A stretch of 64,000 nucleotides of DNA, taken from the NCBI GenBank assembly GCA_039519185.1, contig CM076847.1:73357247-73421246 (forward strand), read 5' to 3'. Shown one piece after another: positions 22,381 through 32,446 of the stretch. The notes under the pieces are model-generated. The model had not been told where the DNA came from. It did not search any database and saw only the letters and a list, made by a program, of their open reading frames with translations. The position numbers and the translations under genes were made by a program. The DNA is from Astragalus membranaceus. Lineage: Eukaryota > Streptophyta > Magnoliopsida > Fabales > Fabaceae. Numbering within the stretch: position 1 is the stretch's first letter; the number at the start of each line of letters is the position of its first letter.

Positions 22381-22889
22381 TCTGGAAAGGAAGTCAGGCT
22401 GAGGACTCTTAAACCAAGCGCTACTGGGAGGCAGCCCAGAGTTTATTCTAATAAACCAGTGTGTTGTTGTCTTGTGTTTATTTTGCAGGTGAATGGTCTG
22501 GAAATTTGAAGTTTGAGGGTGTGGCAGCAAGCGGTGCTGCAGCAATGCTTAAAGCAATGTTGCTGCAGCAGTGAGTAGCAGTTATGCGGTAATAAAATAA
22601 TTGCAGTTATGGTACCAAGATCTGATGAGTCATCAGTGAGTGGTCAAGTCAAGTCAGAGAACCGTCCCATCGTTCAATCCTAACCCTCCACATACCCCAC
22701 GACCCAACGGCTATGTGCAAAAGCAAAACGTGCAACTCCCCTTCCCAATAAAACCGTTCCATCCCATTACTTATAACCACCCACTCCCATTCAATCTCCT
22801 CACCGAAACTACCTCTTTTCTTTCAAAGCCCCATCGTAACCGTCCCTGAACCTCTCCACCAATTCTTCCCTAATCTTACAAAATCCACC
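22381..22889 (+). other. untranslated spacer between pol and env-like ORF
   Basis: No ORF of note. Two GCTGCAGC copies at about 22538 and 22559 flank AATGCTTAAAGCAATG. In Athila/Calypso elements the third ORF is thought to be made from a spliced RNA, so a splice acceptor may lie here (for example TTTGCAG near 22490); this is not proven. Confidence 0.5.
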
Positions 22890-24906
22890 ATGACTAAAAC
22901 CAAGGCTAGTGCTTCCAAATCCTCTGGCAAACACCAATCAAACCCTGGCCGTGGTGAATCAACCCAATTGCGAAGAAGAAGCTTCAAAAATCAAGAAGTA
23001 AGCGAAGCTGAAAAGTTTCAGAACATGAATTTCTGGGCAGAACGGGGTCTCGAATTGAAAGGAGCTTCTAATACGTTCACATCCATTGTGAGCGCACTAG
23101 GCTGGGAGAAATTGGTGCAGCACCCTAAGTTCTTCTACGCTTCTGTAGTGCGTGAATTTTATGAAGGTATTCCACCCCGAAGGATGGAAAGCAGCGATTT
23201 GTGTCCAAGGTGCGCGGGGTAGCTGTGGATTTTGACTCCCTAGCAATCAATGCAACCTATGGGTTAGATTTTCATAGTCCTGCCTTCGGAAATGCTGTTG
23301 CCAATTGGAGAAAGAAAGAGATGGAAGGAGTAAAGCGAAATATTTCTCTACTAGGAACACCATGGGAACCATGCAGTGCTAATGAATTTAAGATCAAGAG
23401 ACAATATTTGACTCATGATGCAAAGGTCTGGTTCAACTTCATCAAACAGTCCCTTCTGCCTACCTCTCATGCCACCAACTTAGAGAAAGAAGGATGATGC
23501 TACTGGATGCTATTCTGACCAAAAAGAATGCTGATATTGGAAGGTTGATCTGTAGGGAAATCATGGTTTGCAAAGGTAAAACTGCAGGTTATTTGTTTTT
23601 CCCCTGCCTGATAACCTCTTTGTGTATAAATGCTGGTGTTGAAATTCTGGGAGAGCAGAAAAGTTTCCCCATGGCTGCATTTCCTACAGTGCTAAGAGAG
23701 AAGAATATTGCGGCAGCATCTGGTGAGCCCACTATGCTGCCACAATTCATGCTGCAGCAGCGGGCTGTCTGGGAATTTATGAAGAAACAGCAGGATTGGT
23801 TAGGTACTATGCTAGCTGCTAATGTGAAAGAGCTATCTGCTGTGGAAGCACCAGCATTTCCAGAATGGGTGCTTGAAGATGACTGTATGGAACCCGAAGC
23901 TGTAGAGAAGGAAGTGAATGTGGAAGCTGAGCCAGAAGTTGTAGTTGAAAAGAAGAGGAAGAGACAAGAAATTAAGAAAGGAAAGAAGAAGCAGAATGAA
24001 CCACTGGATGAAGAGGATATGCTGGAATCAGATGATGAGTCACTGAGTGAAGAGGAGAAAGATCAGTACAAGGAAATCATGGAGGAGTTGAATAAGGAAA
24101 GTGATGAGGAGGACCCTGATACGTCTGAAGAGGAGGAAGAGCATGATGAAATGGAAGGTGAAGAACAAGAAAAGGGTCAAGAAAGTGCAGAGGTTGATGG
24201 AAGTGATACGTCTTCTAAGACTGAGACAGATCCCAATGCTCCCCTTGATGACCCTTTACCTACATCCACCACTGATCAAAGCCAACCACCACCAAAATCA
24301 CCTACTCCTGAACCCCAATCTCAACCCAAAACACATACCCCTCCACCTCAAACACCTACCACCCAGACCACTCCTGTTGTGCCATCTGTCACTGCTATTG
24401 CTGATGCTGCAGCAATAGCTGATGCTGCAGCATGTTCTGAAATGCTGGTATCACCCAAACAGAAAAGGACGAAGAGAATTACCAAGAAAAGAAAGACTGA
24501 GAGAGTACCTGAGGAAGCTAGGATCAATGAGGAAGCAAGACCTGTGATGCCTGAGAATGAAGATAACTCCGTAATTGCTGCAATCATGCAAGGAATTGCT
24601 AATGCTGCAGCAAATGAGGCCATAGCTAAGGCATCTGCTGATAGGGTGAAGGCTGAAGCTGCAAAGAAAGCCAAGGAGGCTAGGGAATTCGTGCTTGCCC
24701 AAAAGAAGGCAAGTGTTTCTGATGCTGGTCCTGTTGTTGCAGATACAGGATCAGTGCTGCAGCATCCAACTGCTGCAGCAACAGAAGCCACGAATGTCCC
24801 AAAGCCAGCTGAGGCTAAATCTACCAGGCCTACATCCAAGAAGCAAGGAAAAAGTACTCTAGTTCGTGCCAGTCCCAGAACTAAACCAGGAACTCCTGCA
24901 CCTTAA
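22890..24906 (+). pseudogene. env-like third ORF, frame-broken
   Basis: Starts at ATG 22890 (MTKTKASASKSSGKH). The conserved plant-transposon region is visible (FQNMNFWAERGLELKG, VREFYEGI, HDAKVWFNFIKQSLLPT), followed by a long acidic and Pro-rich tail (for example DEEDPDTSEEEEEHDE) and Ala-rich stretches. The frame changes near 23201-23222 and again near 23494, after which one frame is open to 24906. Such proteins occupy the place of retroviral env in Athila/Calypso elements, but no signal peptide or clear membrane segment is seen here, so a nuclear or nucleic-acid role is equally possible. GCTGCAGC copies lie at 23751, 24405, 24424, 24603, 24756 and 24771. Confidence 0.8.
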
Positions 24907-26114
24907 TCTCATATGTTCCACTTTTAGTATTGTTTTAGTATGTTTTTAATTTCTGTTCTGCTTTAGTGTGTGCTGTTCAAATGAACTTGTTTCTGTTTTT
25001 ATTGTAGCTCACTTTATTTGTAGTCTGTTCCTAGTGTGTTCTGTTTGCTGTCCTGTAGCTTGCTCCCTTTAGTTTAAGTGCAGTGAGGTCACTGCCCAGT
25101 TCTAAGTGGGGGGGAAGCTACACACTTGGCCCACTCTGTTAATGCAAGCAAATAAAAGTGAATGAATTTTGAAATTTGAGAGGTAGAGTTGAGCAAAAAC
25201 TTAGTGATGATATGGTGAGAAATGAGTGATTACACCCCTGTTTAGTGAGTGAATTAGTTTACTTCTGCTCCTACACTTAAACCTGAGCTTAGGTAGGAAC
25301 TTAGTAAATTAAAGATGATCTGAAACTAGGCTAGAGTTGGTAGACCTAGGGAATTGCTAAAGCTCTACTAAAAACTAAGGACAGCATAAGAAACTAAGTT
25401 TGGGGGTTCTCTGAGATATATTAAGGCAAAGCAAGAAGGAATGCAGAGCTGCAGCAACCCCTGCTGCAGCAATGCTGAGTTTGTGCACATAGTTTAGGAT
25501 GTCTGAATTAATTCTGAATGAAGGTGCAAAGCACCATTGTCTGTAAATAATTGTGTAATATGCTGCAACTGCCTAATGTGAAAAAAAAAATACGGAAATA
25601 AAGGCATTGCAGTACAAAATCAAATCAAAAGACAGAACAAAGTACAATTCTGAGTCTGTAATGCTGCAGCAACTGATGCTGCAGCAATGTTAATGTTAGG
25701 AATGAATAAGTGCACTGCCTTAAAAGTTCTGGATTGCTGCATCAAAGCCCTTAGTCAAGCTCAACCCCCCTTTTCTGAGCATGAATTGTTAGTCTGTCCT
25801 TCTTTTTGAAATTTTTTTTAGCTTTCCCTAAAGTAAACTTCTCTATGTCTTAGCTTAGTGAAATCTTGAACCTTGCTATGGTCTGAACTAAGTTAAGTGT
25901 CACACACACACTTTTGAGCAGGAATAAGCTAGGGAACTCATTATTCAGAAGGGTTGAAATTGAGTGATGGTCTGAAAGTTGATGCTCAACTTGATTCTTC
26001 TTTGTGCTTCATATTGGAATTACTTCATTGGTTGTAAATTGCTTATCAATGGTAGTGCTTGCCTGTGTCAAGTGTCATTGCTTGAGGACAAGCAACGATT
26101 CAAGTTTGGGGGTG
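24907..26114 (+). other. 3' untranslated region and polypurine tract
   Basis: Non-coding, about 1.2 kb. It contains AAGTGGGGGGGAAG near 25105, GCTGCAGC pairs at 25448/25462 and 25662/25677, a hairpin TTGCTTGAGGACAAGCAA just before the tract, and the purine tract AAGTTTGGGGGTG (26102-26114) that would prime plus-strand DNA directly before the 3' LTR. Confidence 0.75.
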
Positions 26115-27494
26115 TGATAACCATCCTGTGTGATGGTTATTACTTGCCTTTTTAAGCCTGAATTCTAGTAAGTTAATAAACTTGTTGTGTTAATTAGTGT
26201 GTAAATAAGTGTTTTGGTCAGAATTATTGGTGCAGGAAAGACTTGGTTTGATTTGGGCATTTTTGATGCCCTTAGTGCATTTAATTGTATTTGGTGTCAG
26301 TGCTGCAGCAATAGGTGCGAGCGCAACAGGGGATTTGCGAAAGATGAGAGAGAAAGCTCAAGGAGAATGCGGGAAACACAGAAATTAAGGCAAGGACAGG
26401 TGTCAGAGCTGTATAGCACGGAAACATATTTCCTATTGAGGAATTCCCATGATTGCCCTCGATCCTAGGACGCATTTCCTTAAAGGGCCCTCATTCTAGG
26501 GTTGCGTGCAAGGACACACTATATAAGGACATTCCTCCTTCTTCATTTGTATGCTCTGCCGTCACGAGGAAGTATAGAGATAGCTCCTCATAGCGTGCTT
26601 AGCTCACCATTGTTACCCACAAGCTTCATTGCTGAGACCATTGCGACAGCATCACTTGGAGTTACATTTCTCTTGGAGGATCGTACTAGAAGAGCTGGAT
26701 CAGGTCTCCATTGTTACTATTGGAGCTCCTTCACTGTTTCCTCTCAATAGTATCATTTCTTCCTTTGGAATTTGTAATATGACTTCTACTCTTTTGTTTA
26801 AGTTGTTTTCCTTGTTTTGTATGCTCAATATGAGCTAACTTCTCATAGTTGAGATGCTGGATCTGAAGTAACTAGATTTTTTATGCTATTCATGAAGTAT
26901 ATTTAATGTTGTGCATTTTACCTTGTGCGTGATAATATTTCCATTTTAGAGTAGGATTGGCCGTCTATTCTAAATAGCATTTATAAATTCAGAGATGGTT
27001 TGTAAATTAATCTCACAAGGTAATGTGGGTAGTGGGCATTAATGAGAGATCTTGATGCTCCTTGCTTAACCCTAGAGATAGGAAGGTAAAACCCATAAGG
27101 TGATTACTGCCGGTGCCCAAGCAGCCTAGGAGGTACTTCTTTAGGGTTTAGAGATAAACTCTTGCAAGGAAAACCTAGTGTAAAGTATTCGAGAGAATAA
27201 TGTCTTATTGCTGCAGCACCTAATGCTGCAGCATTGAATATACCCTTAATAGCATATTAATGAAGTACTAAAGTGAATGCATCGCAGCTTGTTCCCATCA
27301 CTGAATCTTAATCACCATTTCCATTTACCTTTACTGTTTATGTTACCAAAAATTTGTGTGTCATTTACTTTATTCACTAATTTGTTAGCAAGATTAAACT
27401 TTTGTATTTAGCTAAATTCCTCGTGGGAACGATCTCATTTACCCGTTATTACTTGTTAAGACAGTGTATACTTGCACTAAGTTTTCACACAACA
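26115..27494 (+). repeat. 3' LTR of the Athila-type element
   Basis: The same length as the 5' LTR (1380 bp). By eye six differences were noted, including one in the loop of the terminal hairpin and two near 27285-27297. Ends CACACAACA followed by GTGAC. Confidence 0.95.
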
Positions 27495-27499
27495 GTGAC

Positions 27500-27853
27500 A
27501 CTGTGATTGAGATTCATAAGGGAAAGGTAACTCTAATGAGTGGTAAAGAAGAGGATGTGATTAAAGCTTTAAATTCCAGTGAAAGTTTCTCTCCTTTTAC
27601 TTCTCTTTCTTTTAATGATGTGGTTGAAACTAATATTTTTAGTGATTTTAAGATGCAGGACCTTTTGGAAAAAATTCTTATTTTGCAGGATCCTAGCATA
27701 GTGGTGGATGGAGATAAAATAAAAATTCCACAATCCTTTGAAGTTTATCCACCACATGAAAAAAGAAAGAACAGTGTGAATTACATGGTTAGAAAGCTAA
27801 GAAGGTGCACAACGTTAGATGTAAAATTTGCTCTTGGAGAGCCCCCTGATTAA
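27500..27853 (+). pseudogene. 3' part of the acidic ORF cut by the Athila insertion
   Basis: In frame with 14925-15320. It reads TVIEIHKGKVTLMSG and ends GEPPD. The first phrase faintly resembles the stretch after the active site of retroviral-type proteases (compare TLIDVQKGELTMRV in the Athila-type element), so the ORF may be a gag-protease remnant. That is weak; otherwise unknown. Confidence 0.5.
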
Positions 27854-29400
27854 GCACCAACTATCGTCCGGCTCATGACGTTAAACAAGCACTTCGCAGG
27901 AGGCAACCTGTGTTTTATTTTCAGTTATTTTTATTTTGTTTTTTTTGGTTTGTTTTTAGGAATAAGCTCCAACTACAAGCTCTCTCAGGGAAGTCTCTCT
28001 TACTCTCTCTCATTTACTTATTTGTATTTCTATTTGATTATTTTTCATTGAGGACTATGCTTCATGCTAGTGTGGGGGAGGAGAATATATTTTGTCTTGA
28101 TCTCTATTAATGCACATACCCACTACATATGTTGAAAGCATTTTTTCTGGCTTGTTTTGAATGAATTCTGCTTAAAGTTGAAAAAAATAGAGATTATGTC
28201 TTTTTGGGACCCATAATTAATTTATTTGACAGACTTGTGCTTGATTGTAGTTGTGAGGTTGTCCTTAGGAAGCTGATAATTAGCATTTGTGCCTCTTGAG
28301 TACTTATTGTGAACTACCTTCTAAATGTAAGATTTGAGCCTTTATAAGGGGATTGATATTAAATCATAAATTTTTACCCATTTTCTTTCTATGAGTGTGT
28401 TTCCCAATTTGTTACATTCTAAAAGTTATATTTTGACCATTTCAAGGCGAAAATTGATTTGCATCATGTAAAAAGATTTGGATAATTTAGGTATTTTTCT
28501 GGCCTCAGAGTTGTTTGTTGAAATTATCCATTAGTTTCCCCCTTTGAGCCTATTTTGTTATATATTTCTTTGGTACCCAGATATAATTTTTTTTTGTTAT
28601 TGTGGTAACTATCTGAAATTAAATTTGGAGCAACTATTGAAAATTACAATTTTGTCTTGTATTTTAATTGTCTATCTCATATGACAGAAAAACAAAATAG
28701 GAGTGAATCATGTGGTTACAAGTACTTTTTCCCTCCTAAAACAAAAAAAAATATAGAAAAATGAAAATTTGAAAAAAAAAGAATAAAGAAAGCAAGAAGG
28801 AGGAAAAGGCAAATAAAAAAAATGAAAGAGTCTACTCAAGAGAAAAGGCAAATCAAAAAGAGCCGACTCAATAGAAAAACAATGAAGAAGGAAGAAATTA
28901 ATTTGGAGTTTGGGCAAAATTTGTAAAATAGATAGGAGCTCCATATTTGGTTTCAAGGGTTACTATGTGCTTCTTGTTTTTAGCCCTTTGATTATCCCTT
29001 TCTTCTTATTTCCTGCCCTACTTGAATTCACCATGGCCCTATTACAACCCATAACACCCCATCTTTTGCATGCATGTGAACTATTTAGTGGAGATTTGGT
29101 CAAATTACAAGCTTATGGTAATGTGCATTTTGTGGAAACTTGAGTGTATATTTCCCTAGTCCGTAAACACTTAGAGAGATTGTGAGTGAGTGCCCTTGTT
29201 CACAGGAATGTATTCTTTGGGAACTTGAGCCTCTAATTGGGCAACCTTTTGACACCTCATATGTGTGCTATATTTTTTATTGTCTGTCATTGTGTTTCTA
29301 ATTTTGGGTCATTTATTAGGCTGTCTCTTTTACTTATCTAAAAAATTTATTGAGCCAGAAAATTTGCTTGAGGACAAGCAAAAGTTAAGTGTGGGGGAGT
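27854..29400 (+). other. 3' non-coding part of the outer element with polypurine tract
   Basis: No further gene. The stretch has AT- and purine-rich blocks (28735-28900) and ends with the hairpin TTGCTTGAGGACAAGCAA (about 29367-29384) followed by the purine tract AAGTGTGGGGGAGT up to 29400, directly before the right LTR. Short open frames here have no recognisable domains. Confidence 0.6.
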
Positions 29401-29553
29401 TGATAAACTCCAATTAGGTGCATTTTTAGAAACACTTTTGGGTCATTTTTAGTGCAATTATTACTAATTATATAAATTATTGATATAATTTGCTCTTTAT
29501 TTTGCAGAAAGGAAGAAAATATGAAAAGAAAAATTAAAGCCCAATTTTAAGTC

Positions 29554-29632
<79 letters not shown>

Positions 29633-29791
29633 GTGGGCTTGGCAAATAAAAGCAAAGAGAATGGAAAGAAAAAGGCACAAGGCCCCATTGCAAGTGTTAG
29701 CACTAATACATTGGCCCACGGCCAATTGGAGCAAGAAACCCACATAAAAATGAAAGATAAAGTCAGCCCATGTGGAATTGAAGTGTTGGAC
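29401..29791 (+). repeat. truncated 3' LTR of the outer element
   Basis: Matches 10897-11287 apart from point changes and a longer TA tract, and stops at GTGTTGGAC where foreign LTR sequence starts. The remaining kilobase of LTR is not found in the window. Confidence 0.85.
29560..29627. repeat. (TA)n microsatellite in LTR
   Basis: About 68 bases of TA; counterpart of the TG/TA tract at 11061-11100. Confidence 0.95.
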
Positions 29792-29864
29792 TGTTGCGGT
29801 TTTTCAACATATGCGCAAGTATACGCAGTCACACAAGTAATACAGTAGAAAATATAGGTCGAAC
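29792..29864 (-). mobile_element. terminal 73 bp of an LTR, minus orientation
   Basis: Read on the minus strand the piece ends in CCGCAACA at 29792, an LTR-like end, and contains the phrase GACTGCGTATACTTGCGC, common in plant gypsy LTR ends. It is interrupted after 73 bp by the next LTR. The rest of this element is not seen. Confidence 0.5.
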
Positions 29865-31110
29865 TGATAAGTGCATTTTAATGCACTATTTACAGCTTTT
29901 CACTTGGTGATTTTAATTGTGCTTTGTGCCTAATATTTAAGTCTTAGCACGTTTCTAGACTTTGGGTCTTAATTGAGCAATATAGCAATTTCTTGATTAA
30001 TTCTTGTTTTTATTGCATATTGACCCCTGTCTACTATGTAGGCCATGACTTTAGCTGTGCTTATCTGATTGAGGCGTTCAAGAATGCGTTGGAAAGCTAA
30101 GGAACAGAGCTACAATTCTTCTGTTGAGCTCGAAACCCAATTCTGAAGTCTGAGAGGTTAAAACTGCGAAATACCGAAGTAGTACTGTGCAAAACCGGTT
30201 TGCGGGCCAATTTACTATTTTTATCGGGCTTTTATCATAAAACCCATTTAGGGATTTAGGTATTTCATATTCTTTAAGACTAAATACAATTTTAAGAGCC
30301 GTCTTGGCTCTCTTACTCATTCCTACTTTCAATTTTACATTTTGTGCCCAAACCTCCATGGAAGCTTAAAGCCCTAGATCAACCTCTTGGTGAAGGGTGT
30401 TACTGTAAGAATTTTGAGGTTCAGTTCTTAATGTTTATTTTGTTTTTGTGGTTTTAATTCTTTCTCTATCAATCTCATCTCCGTAATTCTTGCTGCAAAT
30501 TCGGTTTGTGTTTTGCTTAATTACTTAAACTCTGATTTACTTATGTGATTCATTTTATGATTCAGTTTTGCTTAATCACTTAATCATGATTCTGTTTTGC
30601 AACTTTTATTATACAAACTATTTTATCACTTGTTTAATTTAGTTTGGATAGGAATTGATAGAGTCTATGACGCCTGTTTATAGGATTGATAGAATTCAGT
30701 TATGATGTTAATTGTGATACTGGCACTTGTTCGCTATCACGATTTATTGAACACACTGTTTTGACGCTTGTTTTAAAACACTGTGAATTCGGATAAATTG
30801 ACTGGCCCTTGTTCACTTAGTTTATGATCAATCAAGAATTATCAAAGCTTGCACAAATCTTTATTTTAGAACCGAGGAGAAATCCAAGAAACGCACCTAA
30901 AACCATTTGATTGATTGTTTATCTTTAATTGTTTTTCTTCATTAAACATCAATCTCTTTTCTAAAAAAAACCCCCCTTTTATTGTTTATTTTGGTTCTTG
31001 ATTTTGGTAATTTCATTATTTAGAGGTCCTCGAGAGACAACCAATGTCTCTTACCTTGATACTATATTTACTCTTTTTAAATATTTTGACCCGCGTACGA
31101 CCGCTGATCA
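29865..31110 (+). mobile_element. 5' LTR of another gypsy element, with primer-binding site
   Basis: Starts TGATAAGTGC with a perfect 8-bp terminal stem (AGTGCATT with AATGCACT), runs 1246 bp and ends CGCTGATCA. TGGCGCCGTTGCCAGGGA follows at 31114-31131 as primer-binding site. Only about 48 bp of internal sequence remain before the next insertion at 31159, so nothing of its genes is known. No target duplication partner is visible. Confidence 0.78.
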
Positions 31111-31158
31111 AATTGGCGCCGTTGCCAGGGACCAACATGATTGTCTTTAATTTCTAGT

Positions 31159-32446
31159 TGTTACGACGTTAGCAAATCAGCGAGAAAGATAAAACACAAA
31201 TTGAGAACAGGAAAATGAAGGTTTAAATTGCAAGAGAATAAAAGGGAAACTATATGATGAAGACTAGTTGGACTGTTTTTACTAAGTAACTTCTCTTGTG
31301 TTAGTGCTATAACACTGGATGCTATAGCATTGAGTGTTGTAGCATATGTTGCGTGCCTTTTGGTCACTTTCGCCGAGGTTTCGTGACAAGATCTTATGTC
31401 TTAGCTTCATGTAAGTTCAGCTCTGTATAATAAAGAACCCACAGTATTCACTCTATGAACTAAGCCCTCCTATGTCTAGGTTTGAGCAAGGATTGTTCAA
31501 AGTGTCCTTAAAACAACCACTCATTCACATCAATCTTTGAGATCGAATCATGAACCATTTCCGAACTCATGAATGTACTGGTTTTAGTTAGCTAATCCCA
31601 AAACAAGTTTGAAAGCATTAAAACACAAAGATTGAAACACATGCATCACAACATTATATTACTACACATAAATATTCATTACAAAGCTTAAGCAATCCAA
31701 CTACAAGATGTTTAGCTCATGTTTAGCAATATCAACAACTTACAAATAATGGAGTTCATGTCACCAAAACAGAAAGTAGAAGAAGAATGCGCAAAAGATA
31801 CACTCCTCCAACTCCTACGCATGAAGTGGTGTGCTGACAGTGTTATAGCATGAACCGAACATAATCTTCTAATGGATTTTCATGGTGGATCTTCAATGGA
31901 ACTAAGAAGACAACTTATCACTGTATTTTTCCTGAAGAACCAGAGAAGTTTTTAGTGCTGGAAGTGGATCCTCAAGTGTAGAAGTGAAGCTTCCTTTTAT
32001 AGAGTGGTTTTCCCTCTTTTTTGCAAAGCTAGGAGACATGTGCGTCCCTTCCTCACCAACTAAAGAAGGTGGTCAAGTCACAAGTAGACAAGTGGCCATG
32101 TGCAAGTGGGAGGAGGGTGGCTGCATCAGCATAGGTTGTGCCAATAGGGAGGCTCTGACTGGACAGAATTAGGATTTGCTGCAGATTTGCTTGGTGACTT
32201 TGTCTCCAAGTGGGCCCAGCTTTTACGACGCGCAGGGTGTTATAGCACCTGATGCTATAGCACTTAAACAGAAACATTAGAAACTTCACAAGGGCACCAT
32301 TTGTGCCAAATTAATTCATTTCAGTTCTTGGTTCCTTTTTCTTTGATTTAACAGAAATATTCACATAATTCCTAGCCTAAGCATGCAAACTCACAATGAT
32401 TTAGGAATAAAAATTCTTAGATAACTCTATTAATGAAGAGTTATCA
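31159..32446 (-). repeat. 3' LTR of the second Athila-type element
   Basis: Minus strand: begins TGATAACTCTTC with a 9-bp terminal stem (GATAACTCT with AGAGTTATC) and ends CGTCGTAACA, 1288 bp. Preceded by the purine stretch TTTGAGGGTG (32456-32447) and the hairpin ATTGTTTGAAGACAAGCAAT. GCTATAGC-type pairs lie near 31305-31350 and 32237-32263. CTAGT at 31154-31158 may be one half of its target duplication. Confidence 0.8.

Larger units (their letters stand above)
15321..27494 (+). mobile_element. Athila/Calypso-type LTR retrotransposon, young and nearly complete
   Basis: The 12,174-bp element has 1380-bp LTRs at both ends, a perfect GTGAC duplication, a tRNA-Asp-type primer-binding site, gag-protease-RT-RNase H-integrase in one frame, a third ORF after pol of the kind called env-like in Athila/Calypso elements, and a purine tract. 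By eye the LTRs differ at six positions (about 0.4 percent), so insertion is recent, well under a million years at usual plant rates. Coding defects are one stop in integrase and frame breaks in the env-like ORF. The palindrome GCTGCAGC is scattered through the element (see findings). Confidence 0.95.
10897..29791 (+). mobile_element. non-autonomous LTR retrotransposon holding nested insertions
   Basis: Left and right copies of the LTR start (TGATAAACTCCAATTA) lie at 10897 and 29401. A primer-binding site follows the left LTR (14394) and a purine tract precedes the right LTR. Without insertions the internal part is only about 2.8 kb and holds short ORFs but no reverse transcriptase or integrase, so it must move with help from an autonomous relative. 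It entered a MULE transposase gene. The right LTR stops after 391 bp where other LTR DNA begins, so no 5-bp duplication partner is visible. Confidence 0.85.

Noticed and set aside
24348..24839. 163-residue minus-strand ORF opposite the env-like tail
   Set aside because: Mirror of Ala/Glu/Lys codons in the env-like ORF; the hydrophobic look is a codon-complement effect.
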